From Acidobacteriota bacterium (GTDB lineage Bacteria; Acidobacteriota; Terriglobia; Bryobacterales; Bryobacteraceae), in contig JAFDVS010000042.1 of NCBI GenBank assembly GCA_018268935.1, forward strand, positions 1-45,314: a DNA stretch of 45,314 nucleotides. The letters run 5' to 3'. Each line of letters opens with the position of its first letter. Position 1 is the stretch's first letter. Shown piece by piece: positions 7,796-15,718 of the stretch. A program made the translations under genes and the position numbers. The notes beneath the pieces are model-generated. The model worked only from the letters and a program-made list of their open reading frames with translations, did no database searches and was not told the DNA's origin.

Positions 7796-9489
7796 GCCTC
7801 TTCTCCTTCACCGCCAAACAGGTCGGCTTGCCCGGCCACCTTTGCCTTCTTCGGCCCGGCCTTCTTCTTCGCGGTCGGCGATTCCGCATCGCCATTCACG
7901 TCAAGCGATTCCGCCGCCGGAAGGTTGGAGATGGACAGACTGTAGTCGTCGCGACCCCATTCGCACCGTTCCATCACCGCCTTGGGGATCTTCTTCAACG
8001 TCAAATTCGGCCACTGGTCGGCGGACCCGCGAAACGCCGCACAACAAACCAGAAGGCTGCGCTCTGGTCCGACCTCTTCAGACAAGGCGTGTAGCTGCTG
8101 GTGAGTCAACTTCTGCGTCGTCACGTAGATGTAATCGCGTTCGGTGGAATGGCCGTGCTCCCAATAGTGGTCTTGGCTGGGAGCATACGTAAAGCCTTCC
8201 AGCTTGCAAACGGCTTCGGCCAGCATCGCGGAGTTGAATTGCTTGCTGATGACCCAGTTACCCCACTGGTCCCGCTCCAGAAGCGATGGGGCAAGCCGGT
8301 AGTATCGGAACCCGCCGCCGCCCTTCCAGTTCACCGATTCGGTGACTCCACCGGAATCGTCGCCATCTACTACCTTGCGAAGCCGGGGCAAGATGTGGGT
8401 TTCTGCGTGGTCACCCAATTCAACCATCAGCCATCGACGGCGCATCTTGTGAGCAACCGCCCCGGTGGTGCCGGTCCCGGCAAATGAGTCAAGTACAAGT
8501 TCGCCGGGTAAAGTGGCTATTGTCAAGATCCTTTGAATCAAACGTTCTGGCTTCGGCGTGATGAAGACCTCATTGGCTTCGGGGAAAAGGCGCTTGATCT
8601 CATCCTTCGCTTCGGCATTCTGTCCTGCTTCCTCATGCGACCATATGGTGCCGGGAATTACACCGCCGCGAACTTCATCAATGAAAGTTTTCTTCCTAGG
8701 GGCATTGTTCCCGTCCTTTCCCCACCAGATTCGATTCTCCGAATCCAGCCGATTGAAGTTCTCAAATGAGACCGTCCAATATCTGCCGGGTGGTGGTGTG
8801 AACGCCTTCCCGGACGGGCTAGTCACTGTGTAGGTACCTTTGCTGTAGTAGTTCCTGCCATGCATCGCGCTGTCGATCCAAGGCCCGCGTGGATCGTCGT
8901 CCGGGTTCTTGAACCCAGCGTTTTGTTTCTCCCCGCGCGGCAGTAGCGACAGTCGAACCCGGTCAATATCTTTCGCGTAGACCAAGATGAAGTCATGCAT
9001 CGACGAAAAGTGTTTGGCAGAGTTCTTGAGGGTGTAGACCTTTTCCCAGCAGACGTTAGCCAAGAAGTTCGCTCTCCCGAATATCTCATCCATGAGGACC
9101 TTAAGGTAGGCGTGCTCATTGTCGTCACAATGTACCCAAATAGAGCCGGATGGCGACAGCACTTGACGAAGCAGTTCAAGACGGTCTCGAATTAGGGACA
9201 GCCAGAGCGAATGTTCAACTCCATCGTCATAGTGCTGGAAAGCTTGTCCAGTATTAAACGGAATGTCGATATAAACACACTGAACGGCGTTACAGTACTC
9301 CTGCTCTAGCGCCTTCAGCGCCAACAGGTTGTCGCCGTGGATCAGTCGGTTGTCGAAGAGGTCCGAATCCGTCACCCGTCGAGCCGCAAGGTGGCTCTTG
9401 TCCGGGTCTTCGATCAGGATGCGCGGCTCCAGCTTTGGTCGGTTCTCCTTGCCAATCCACGTCAGTTCCAGCTTCGTATTCTTGCTCAT
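7792..9489 (-). CDS. mod: Type III-like DNA methyltransferase (Mod)
   Basis: This 565-residue protein is a beta-class amino-methyltransferase (motif IV precedes motif I). The S-adenosylmethionine-binding motif I is LDSFAGTGTTG (about 333-343). The catalytic motif IV reads DIPF at 75-78, within YIDIPFNTG, where most type III Mod proteins have DPPY or DPPF; the first proline is replaced by isoleucine. The surrounding HYDDGVEHSLWL block and the later DSFAGTG are otherwise canonical. It is expected to methylate adenine in the recognition sequence and to supply target recognition for Res. The C-terminal third is variable, ending in a Lys/Ala-rich linker (about 535-550). It overlaps the SNF2 gene upstream and Res downstream by 4 nt each. 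Confidence 0.92.
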   Translation of the reverse strand: MSKNTKLELTWIGKENRPKLEPRILIEDPDKSHLAARRVTDSDLFDNRLIHGDNLLALKALEQEYCNAVQCVYIDIPFNTGQAFQHYDDGVEHSLWLSLIRDRLELLRQVLSPSGSIWVHCDDNEHAYLKVLMDEIFGRANFLANVCWEKVYTLKNSAKHFSSMHDFILVYAKDIDRVRLSLLPRGEKQNAGFKNPDDDPRGPWIDSAMHGRNYYSKGTYTVTSPSGKAFTPPPGRYWTVSFENFNRLDSENRIWWGKDGNNAPRKKTFIDEVRGGVIPGTIWSHEEAGQNAEAKDEIKRLFPEANEVFITPKPERLIQRILTIATLPGELVLDSFAGTGTTGAVAHKMRRRWLMVELGDHAETHILPRLRKVVDGDDSGGVTESVNWKGGGGFRYYRLAPSLLERDQWGNWVISKQFNSAMLAEAVCKLEGFTYAPSQDHYWEHGHSTERDYIYVTTQKLTHQQLHALSEEVGPERSLLVCCAAFRGSADQWPNLTLKKIPKAVMERCEWGRDDYSLSISNLPAAESLDVNGDAESPTAKKKAGPKKAKVAGQADLFGGEGEEA

Positions 9490-12353
9490 TGCTTCCCCGA
9501 CTCCCGGATGGTCCAGCGGATCGTCATCAGCGGCTCGAACGCCACCTTCTGCTTCAGCCGCTCTTCGATCTGGGCGATCAATCCATCGCGTTTCAAGTCA
9601 ATCTCATCCTGTGCTTCGAACAGCCGCTTCCGCTTGTTGCGGCGCTCCGTGTCCAGTTCCTTCAGCCGCTTTTGGTGCTCCAGCTTTTCCTGAAGCGTCG
9701 GCGCGGCGGTGGACAGGCGCTTTTCATCACGGATCATCTGGTCTAGCTCTTTGATTTCCCGCTCCAGCCCGGTCTTTAAGTCTTCCGCCCACCTGTCCAA
9801 CTTTTCGACCTCTTCATCGAAGTACTTCAGGTTGCGCCGTTCGATTTCGCCCAAAGCGTTGGCACGTTCGTTGGTCAGCGCTTCTTCCATTGCGGTGGGT
9901 GGAACCGCGCCGGGAAGTGCCGTGGCAACCGACCCCGGCAAGCTCAGAAGCTTCTGACACACTTCCCCGTGCAGCGGCGAACCATCTGCGCGGGCACCAG
10001 CCAACAGCAACCGTTCCTCAATGTCGAAGGCTTCCACGCGCAAAAGCGAAACTTTGAGCCAGCCGGATTCCCCGATCAGCGGTTCCAGCACACTCAGTCG
10101 GGCACCGTATGCGTTGTAGTCGAAGACGATATCCGCCGGTTCCAGCCTTCGCGCTTTGGCGTCGTGGATGATGCGGTCGGCCAGTGGGTGATCGGGACGG
10201 AAGAAGTGGCAATTGCGGGTTTCGGCCTTGCGCCAGTCCAAGTGGTAGCCGGTACCCTCATGCTCGAAGAACGGCTCCCCGGCAGCGAATACAGCGCTGG
10301 CTCCCAGTTCCTGCCGGGTAAGGTTCAAGAGCATCCGCTGAACCGCGTCTAGCGTCTCCTGTGCGCGATCCCGGTGCATTCTGAGGCGATGGTGGACTTC
10401 TTCGTCGAAGTGCTCCAGCAAATCCCGGCGGGTCTGGGACAGCCGGTTGCTGATGTCGGCGTCCAGTTCCCACTGGATCTGGTTGAATGCGGCTTCGATC
10501 TCCGTGTTGGACCGGCAATCCTGATAGACGGCGGCGATCCGTTTCTCCAAATCCACACCGCTCTCAATGGCTCCTAGAACTTCGTCGCTTGCTCCGAACA
10601 CACCGTCGAACAGGCGGAACTTTTCGGAAAGAAGCTGGAACACACGCCGGTCGGCGGCGTTGTTGCGGTTCACGAAGTTGACGACCACCACGTCATGCTT
10701 CTGGCCGTAACGATGGCACCGGCCAATCCGTTGTTCAACGCGCTGCGGGTTCCACGGTAAATCGTAGTTGACGATGAGAGAACAGAACTGAAGGTTCACG
10801 CCTTCGGCGGCGGACTCCGTAGCGATAAGGATCGTGGCCCGGTCCCGGAACTCTTCGACGATGGCCGCTTTCATGTCGGCGGTGCGGCTTCCCGTGATCT
10901 GGTCGGTTCCCTTGTGGCGCTCCATCCAGCGGCGATAGATAGCTGCGGATAAGGGGTCAGCATTCGTGCCGGAAATGAGTACGATCTGGTCCCGGTAGCC
11001 GTTGTCGGAGAGCAATTGCAGCAGGTAGTTCTGGGTGCGAAGGGATTCGGTGAAGATGACCGCTTTGTGTGGCGCGCCCAGTTCATCAGCCTTTTCGAAA
11101 GCCTTCTTCAGCCCTTCGAGTAGCTGTTCGCCCTTGGAGTTCCGGTGGATGCCTTCCGCCAACTGTACAAACTCCCGAAGGTCCCGGATTTCGCCTTTGA
11201 TTTTCTTGTTACGCTCTTCGACGGGATCGGCTTCCGAAGCTGGTTGCTGACTGGCATCGCCACCGTTCTCCCATTCGTCGGCCAGTTCGTCCAGCCCGTC
11301 GAAATCGTCAGCGGCTTCGGTCGCGTCGGCGGGTGCGGCATCTCCGTCTAGTTCCAGTTGGAGCCGGGAAGCCAAGTTGCGGAGCGTTTCGCTGATGGCG
11401 AACGTAGAGGACGCCAACAGCTTGCGAAGTACCAGTGTGATGAGTTGCCGCTGGCTGGCCGGTAGCGCCATGAGTTCTTCGCGGCGAAGATACTCCGACA
11501 CGTTGTCATAGAGCCGCTGTTCGTCGGCGGACGGAAAAAAATCTTGCGTGATTGGAATGCGTCGCGTGAACCGTACGTATTCGCTCACCTGTTTGCGGAG
11601 CGTTCGTTTGCACAGCGGCTTCAATCGCTCACGGAGCACCATGTTCCGGTGGGCTTCGTTGTTGGTCTGGACGTATTGAAGCCGGAACGACTTTGCGTCG
11701 CCGAAGACTTGGGGGTCGATGACGCTCACCAGCCCGTACAACTCCATCAAGCTGTTCTGAAGCGGCGTGGCCGTCAGCAACAGCTTGTGGCGCATCTCCA
11801 GCGATTCGGCGATGGCGGCGGCTGTCTTGTTGGTCCCCTTGAAGATGTTGCGAAGTCTGTGGGCTTCGTCAATCACCACCAGATTCCATGAGACGCTGGC
11901 GATGTCGGTCTTCTTGGCCTTCGCAAACTGATAAGAACAGACGATAATGCGGTTGTCCGCCAAGAACGGGTTCGGGTTCCCGGCTTTCAACGCTTCGTTG
12001 TAGGACTTCGACTCCAGAATGAGGCATGGCAAGTTGAACTTCTCCAGAAGTTCCTGTTGCCATTGCTTGCGCAAGGTTGCCGGAAGGATGAGAAGCAACC
12101 GCCGCCGTCGTTCCGCCCAACGCTGTGCGATCACCAGCGCCGCTTCGATGGTTTTGCCAAGACCCACTTCGTCGGCCAGAATCATTCCCTTCGACAGCGG
12201 GGATCGGAGCGCGGACAGGGCGGCGTCAACCTGATGCGGGTTCAAATCCACACGGGCCGAAGCAATGGACTGGGACAACCGTGACAGGTCGTCCCCGCCG
12301 CCGCGCAACGTCAAGGCGGTGGACCAATAGAGGCTGTGATAAGGGGTGTACAC
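9486..12353 (-). CDS. SNF2-family (RapA/DrmD-like) helicase
   Basis: This 955-residue Swi2/Snf2 ATPase is the first gene of the five-gene operon. The GTG start at 12353 is preceded by an AGAGG ribosome-binding sequence. It has Walker A DEVGLGKT (61-68), DEAH box (162-165), LTATPLQNS as motif III, and a C-terminal helicase lobe with VEQRIGRCHRYGQ as motif VI. Residues of about 330-370 form an acidic insert. The C-terminal 140 residues are highly charged and predicted coiled coil. SNF2 proteins of this kind occur in bacterial defence loci such as DISARM (DrmD), but no DISARM drmA/drmB genes are present here. It probably remodels or loads on foreign DNA to aid the Mod/Res nuclease; that role is inference. 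Confidence 0.9.
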   Translation of the reverse strand: MYTPYHSLYWSTALTLRGGGDDLSRLSQSIASARVDLNPHQVDAALSALRSPLSKGMILADEVGLGKTIEAALVIAQRWAERRRRLLLILPATLRKQWQQELLEKFNLPCLILESKSYNEALKAGNPNPFLADNRIIVCSYQFAKAKKTDIASVSWNLVVIDEAHRLRNIFKGTNKTAAAIAESLEMRHKLLLTATPLQNSLMELYGLVSVIDPQVFGDAKSFRLQYVQTNNEAHRNMVLRERLKPLCKRTLRKQVSEYVRFTRRIPITQDFFPSADEQRLYDNVSEYLRREELMALPASQRQLITLVLRKLLASSTFAISETLRNLASRLQLELDGDAAPADATEAADDFDGLDELADEWENGGDASQQPASEADPVEERNKKIKGEIRDLREFVQLAEGIHRNSKGEQLLEGLKKAFEKADELGAPHKAVIFTESLRTQNYLLQLLSDNGYRDQIVLISGTNADPLSAAIYRRWMERHKGTDQITGSRTADMKAAIVEEFRDRATILIATESAAEGVNLQFCSLIVNYDLPWNPQRVEQRIGRCHRYGQKHDVVVVNFVNRNNAADRRVFQLLSEKFRLFDGVFGASDEVLGAIESGVDLEKRIAAVYQDCRSNTEIEAAFNQIQWELDADISNRLSQTRRDLLEHFDEEVHHRLRMHRDRAQETLDAVQRMLLNLTRQELGASAVFAAGEPFFEHEGTGYHLDWRKAETRNCHFFRPDHPLADRIIHDAKARRLEPADIVFDYNAYGARLSVLEPLIGESGWLKVSLLRVEAFDIEERLLLAGARADGSPLHGEVCQKLLSLPGSVATALPGAVPPTAMEEALTNERANALGEIERRNLKYFDEEVEKLDRWAEDLKTGLEREIKELDQMIRDEKRLSTAAPTLQEKLEHQKRLKELDTERRNKRKRLFEAQDEIDLKRDGLIAQIEERLKQKVAFEPLMTIRWTIRESGKQ

Positions 12354-12532
12354 GCTGAACCTCTACTCTAGCGGCATGCGCTGATCTGGCGCACGCTGGC
12401 ATCGGTCTATTGCACTGCGATAAAACAATTCTCCTACAATTTGTGCTTTGAGGGTGCAACCGCACTTGAATCGCAATTGAGGGAAAATGTTTCCATCCGA
12501 AAGGACATGGAAACTTCCGACGATAGAGGAAC
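12354..12532. promoter_or_regulatory. Divergent promoter region with 8-bp palindrome
   Basis: This 179-nt region separates the divergent SNF2 operon and the DUF262 gene. A perfect inverted repeat, GTTTCCAT (12489-12496) and ATGGAAAC (12507-12514) with a 10-nt spacer, lies 18 nt before the DUF262 start codon. It has no following T-run, so an operator is more likely than a terminator. An AGAGGA sequence precedes the DUF262 ATG. I could not pick unambiguous -10/-35 boxes for either direction. Confidence 0.5.
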
Positions 12533-14074
12533 ATGACGCCGACACTTGTTCATCAGCAATCCCGTGTTCAAGAGATTATTCACGACTTCCGCGCTGGTCG
12601 GATTGTAGTTCCTGAGTTCCAGCGTGACTACGTTTGGACGCCGAATCGCGCACCGAAGTTGATCGACTCACTTTACCGGCGCTTTCCGGTTTCATCCCTA
12701 TTGGTCTGGGAGAGTGACGAAAAGGTTGAGGTTCGGCGCTACGCCCCGGCCAAGGCCATTGGCACGTCTGTCGGATGGCTGATCGACGGTCAACAGCGGG
12801 TTATCACGCTAGCGCGCACCCTCACCGGCGATGACGGTATCGACGTTGTTTTCAACACTGAAGACGAACAGTTCCTTCGCGCGAATGCCGCGACCCGGAA
12901 GGATGACCGATGGGTTCGCGTGGCGGATGTGTGGGATGAGGATTGGTATCGGCGGTACCGCCGCAATCTGCATGACGACATTCGTGGGCGGAAGATCGAA
13001 GAACGGCTGGAGAAACTGCGATCCGTCCTTGAGTACGAAGTTCCCATAGTCCGAATGATCGGGTACAACTTTCAAGACGCCGTGAACGCTTTTCAGCGGA
13101 TCAACACCCTTGGCGTCAAGTTGCGGTCTGAGGACCTTCAGAGCGCCCAAGTCGCTGCCAAGCACTCCGGGTTCATCAGGAAACAACTGACGCCGTTCAT
13201 TCACGACTTGCACAAGCGCGGTTTCGACCGAATTACCGCCACTCACTTGTTCCGGGCATGCGCGTTCATCGCCATGCCGGATGGACGGCGGCGAACACCG
13301 CTTCACGAACTCCATACGAAAGACGTAGAACAGGCGTGGAAGCGCACGAAGTCGGCGGTCGAAGATGCACTCAGCTTGTGCATGGGAGAATTGGGCATCG
13401 CTGACATGTCAATTCTGTGGTCGGGCAGTCTTCTGGTGCCGGTCATCGCTCTTTGTGGCACACTCAGTCCCCGTGATCGTGACGACCGTGAAATTGCGGG
13501 GTGGGTCGGCTGTGCGGCTTTAGCCCACCGCTACAGTTCCGCCAGCGGCACCGCGCTGGAGCAGGACCTGAAGGCTTGCAGGAACGGTGATCCAGTCGGA
13601 GCGCTTCTGTCGAATTTGCGTCAAAGCCGACCTTCACTATGGGCGACCCCGGCGGACTTCAATGGCTCAATGGCCGACCGGAGTGGCTTGCTTGCGACTT
13701 TCCTTGCGTGCAAACAGCTTGGTGCGTCCGATCTCTTGACACAGCGGCGGATTGTGAGCAGAACCCGCGTGGACCGGCACCACATCTTGCCGCGCGCATA
13801 TTTCCAGCAGGGTAAGGCGCGCCAACGCGCCGACGTTCTGCCGAACATTGCGTTCGTCGCGAAGGACTCGAACCAGTCAATCAGCGACAATACCCCTGCA
13901 ACGTACCTTGCCAACATTTCGCCGAAGGTGCTGGAGAGTCAAGGAATTCCGGTGACCAGCGACTTGTGGAGTGTCGCCAAGGCAGAGGAGTTTTGGGCAG
14001 AGCGGCAACAGAGCCTTACCAACGCCTTCAATGCATTCCTGAAGGCATCACTTGGCAATCGGCGCTTGGGTTGA
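12533..14074 (+). CDS. DUF262/HNH protein (GmrSD-like restriction protein)
   Basis: This 513-residue protein has a DUF262 domain (ParB/sulfiredoxin-like nuclease-NTPase fold) at the N-terminus. It carries VPEFQRDYVW (26-35) and the hallmark DGQQR (85-89). The C-terminus has an HNH-type signature: DRHHILPRAYF with His416-His417 and a following Pro-Asn at about 437-438, as in DUF1524/HNH nucleases. This domain pair is that of GmrSD and related type IV restriction enzymes, which cut modified DNA; DUF262 proteins also occur as accessory factors in BREX and DISARM islands. It is transcribed away from the SNF2-Mod-Res operon from a shared intergenic region. Its end overlaps the convergent ribbon-helix-helix gene by 27 nt. 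The substrate modification cannot be read from the sequence. Confidence 0.83.
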   Translation: MTPTLVHQQSRVQEIIHDFRAGRIVVPEFQRDYVWTPNRAPKLIDSLYRRFPVSSLLVWESDEKVEVRRYAPAKAIGTSVGWLIDGQQRVITLARTLTGDDGIDVVFNTEDEQFLRANAATRKDDRWVRVADVWDEDWYRRYRRNLHDDIRGRKIEERLEKLRSVLEYEVPIVRMIGYNFQDAVNAFQRINTLGVKLRSEDLQSAQVAAKHSGFIRKQLTPFIHDLHKRGFDRITATHLFRACAFIAMPDGRRRTPLHELHTKDVEQAWKRTKSAVEDALSLCMGELGIADMSILWSGSLLVPVIALCGTLSPRDRDDREIAGWVGCAALAHRYSSASGTALEQDLKACRNGDPVGALLSNLRQSRPSLWATPADFNGSMADRSGLLATFLACKQLGASDLLTQRRIVSRTRVDRHHILPRAYFQQGKARQRADVLPNIAFVAKDSNQSISDNTPATYLANISPKVLESQGIPVTSDLWSVAKAEEFWAERQQSLTNAFNAFLKASLGNRRLG

Positions 14075-14326
14075 GTTGTTCGTCGCGCATGATGTTTTGT
14101 CGGATTTCTTGATCGCGTGTCCGTCGGACTTCGCCTTGCTCAAATCGACGGGCCACATTCCGATTGATCGAAATAGGAAGTCCGTTGCAAGACGCACAAC
14201 GGAACTCCGGTCGCGAATCGTCTCCGGGGCAAATGGACGCAAGATGGTGACTGCTTGGTCAAGTAGTTCCGCCGTGCCTTCGGCGAAGTTGACCTTGATG
14301 GGTTCGGTGAATTCTTTATGACGCAT
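14048..14326 (-). CDS. Small ribbon-helix-helix-like protein
   Basis: This 92-residue protein starts 11 nt inside the end of the replication-protein gene, so it is translationally coupled to it. Residues 8-55 have the pattern of a MetJ/Arc-type ribbon-helix-helix fold: a short strand (PIKVNF), helix (ELLDQAVTIL), then RDRSSVVRLATDFLFRS. The tail is basic and Ser/Lys rich. Proteins of this type in integrative elements regulate copy number, excision or transcription. It could control the rep/xis operon or the palindromes nearby. The fold call is by eye only, and the end overlaps the convergent DUF262 gene. Confidence 0.55.
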   Translation of the reverse strand: MRHKEFTEPIKVNFAEGTAELLDQAVTILRPFAPETIRDRSSVVRLATDFLFRSIGMWPVDLSKAKSDGHAIKKSDKTSCATNNSTQAPIAK

Positions 14327-15413
14327 GCCTTTCTGCCGCCAACGGCGGCTTCCTGTATTTCCTGTTTCTGAGCGTGTTGGACGCTGGAACCCGCTGTGGA
14401 CGTTCCGTCGTCAAAAAGCGATAGAGGAGATCGAAGTGTGACGATCCATCAGATAGATGTTTCGACGGCTCCTCTGTTCGGACAAATTGACCTGCCTGAG
14501 TGGTTGTTATAGGTGATCCCTCCAGTTGTCCGCAAACCGATGCCCGAAAAAGGCCATTTAGGTCCGCATGGATAATCACGTCGGTCGTCGCCGCGATCCT
14601 GAGCAAGTTTTCGTAGCGTTCGGGCTTGCCACCCCGCTTTCGAATGAAACTGCGAACACCGTGAAGTCCCTTCTGACTTCGGAGTGCCAGCAAGCCTCGA
14701 AGTTTGATTTCTTCGTCTAGTCCCAGATCAGCAAGTCGGCCAACGGCGTCGGGAGATTGTGGCGCGGGCGGTAGCATGAAACGATGTTCGGGGAAGGGGC
14801 TGAAGTCCTCGACTGTATCTAGAAGGCGGTCGAGTATAGACATCGACTTTGGGATCTCACCCTTCCGCAACCGGCACTCCACCCGCGTTAGGATCTGTGG
14901 GGCGTCGGGCAAAGTGATTCCTTTCTGTCGGCGCTCTTCAACCTTGTCGTAGACCACATACTGCCGGTTGCTTTTGCCCGCACCCCACTCCACGGTTGCG
15001 ATCCCTTTACGGTTGTGGCGCGTCGCGTGTTCCGCAGTGCGTCGAGCATTGTAGATTCGGGTGTTTCGATGGAACCACTCCACGTCCACCAGCGGTACAT
15101 CGACCGCGAAGTCAACCCTTTGGATCGGAATCACGGCAGGGTCAGCAAAGATCTTCTTCGCCAGATTTCGCATGGTGGACGCTGACATCCCTGCCGTCCC
15201 TTCCCATTGGATCTGTCCAACCGATGTCGCCCTATCGCGCGAACTGAAGAACGGTTCGTAGAAATGACAAGTGATGGGCAATGCCGATCCCATCTTGAAC
15301 GGTCGCGTACGCGCGCCCGCTGGAAGTCTGCGTAAAACGTCACGGACGTGCGCTTCGAATCCTGCCTCGAAGCGCACGTCAGCCGGTAGCTGGAAAAACA
15401 GCTTGTCGATCAT
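14316..15413 (-). CDS. Probable replication initiator (rolling-circle Rep/gpII-like)
   Basis: This protein has 365 residues from the ATG at 15413. The open frame continues upstream, but the translation there is low-complexity Arg/Pro-rich and antisense to the excisionase gene. The sequence has features of phage/plasmid replication initiation factors: an N-terminal strand-rich region, RVDFAVDVPLVDVEWF (about 90-105), and QYVVYDKVEERRQKG (about 145-160). The Tyr-Asp-Lys and a following Glu resemble the catalytic region of gene II/RepA-type nickases. A TRVECRLRKG block follows. It lies between xis-like and RHH-like genes in an integrated element, as expected for an element that replicates after excision. 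The Rep identity is probable rather than certain. Confidence 0.6.
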   Translation of the reverse strand: MIDKLFFQLPADVRFEAGFEAHVRDVLRRLPAGARTRPFKMGSALPITCHFYEPFFSSRDRATSVGQIQWEGTAGMSASTMRNLAKKIFADPAVIPIQRVDFAVDVPLVDVEWFHRNTRIYNARRTAEHATRHNRKGIATVEWGAGKSNRQYVVYDKVEERRQKGITLPDAPQILTRVECRLRKGEIPKSMSILDRLLDTVEDFSPFPEHRFMLPPAPQSPDAVGRLADLGLDEEIKLRGLLALRSQKGLHGVRSFIRKRGGKPERYENLLRIAATTDVIIHADLNGLFRASVCGQLEGSPITTTQAGQFVRTEEPSKHLSDGSSHFDLLYRFLTTERPQRVPASNTLRNRKYRKPPLAAERHAS

Positions 15414-15426
15414 CGAAGATGGCCTC

Positions 15427-15440
15427 TGCCCATTCGCGGG
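15427..15440 (+). repeat. 14-bp inverted repeat, copy 1 (before rep)
   Basis: TGCCCATTCGCGGG lies 14 nt upstream of the rep start codon (minus-strand gene). It is the exact reverse complement of 15688-15701, which lies 6 nt upstream of the excisionase-like start. Being placed just before both genes suggests an operator, or a Rep/Xis binding site. Confidence 0.65.
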
Positions 15441-15445
15441 AATAC

Positions 15446-15682
15446 TTAGGCAGCTTGACCGGAGTTGACCTGTAACCTCTTGTAAACACGGATCAAAACG
15501 GATTCGGGGATGCGCAAAGTGGTGTAGGAGCGCCGGTACTTGGAGCGCTGGCGCGACCACTTGATGACGCCGGGTTCGTTCCAGAACATGCGGCGTACGC
15601 TTTCGTGGGAGATGTTCAGACGGTCGGCAATGTCTTCGACCGTGAAGTGATTTTCGTCGATGGTAAAGGGAAATTGGCCCAT
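15446..15682 (-). CDS. Excisionase-like winged-helix protein
   Basis: This 78-residue DNA-binding protein has a MerR/excisionase-type helix-turn-helix at residues 13-40: FTVEDIADRLNISHESVRRMF, in which the first helix and the recognition helix are evident. A wing (YRRSYTTLRIPESVLIRVYKRL) follows. Size and composition match recombination directionality factors (Xis). It lies 36 nt downstream of the integrase on the same strand. The 14-bp repeats flank its reading frame on both sides. It is predicted to bend att DNA and promote excision by the ssrA-linked integrase. It might also act as a repressor of the rep gene. Confidence 0.72.
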   Translation of the reverse strand: MGQFPFTIDENHFTVEDIADRLNISHESVRRMFWNEPGVIKWSRQRSKYRRSYTTLRIPESVLIRVYKRLQVNSGQAA

Positions 15683-15687
15683 ACAGA

Positions 15688-15701
15688 CCCGCGAATGGGC
15701 A
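15688..15701 (-). repeat. 14-bp inverted repeat, copy 2 (before xis)
   Basis: CCCGCGAATGGGCA is the exact reverse complement of 15427-15440. It lies 6 nt from the excisionase-like ATG, in the Shine-Dalgarno zone, so a protein bound here would block translation or transcription. The two copies are 247 nt apart and not extended by further homology. Confidence 0.65.
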
Positions 15702-15718
15702 AACGGCTAAGGGCTGCG

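Noticed and set aside
6065..7945. A 626-codon open frame on the plus strand
   Set aside because: It is antisense to the Res and Mod genes and reads as Arg/His/Gln-rich sequence without domains; the minus-strand frame has complete helicase and nuclease motifs.
2741..14074. A complete DISARM or BREX system
   Set aside because: SNF2 and methyltransferase genes are present, but no drmA, drmB or drmC and no pglZ/brxC genes are seen.
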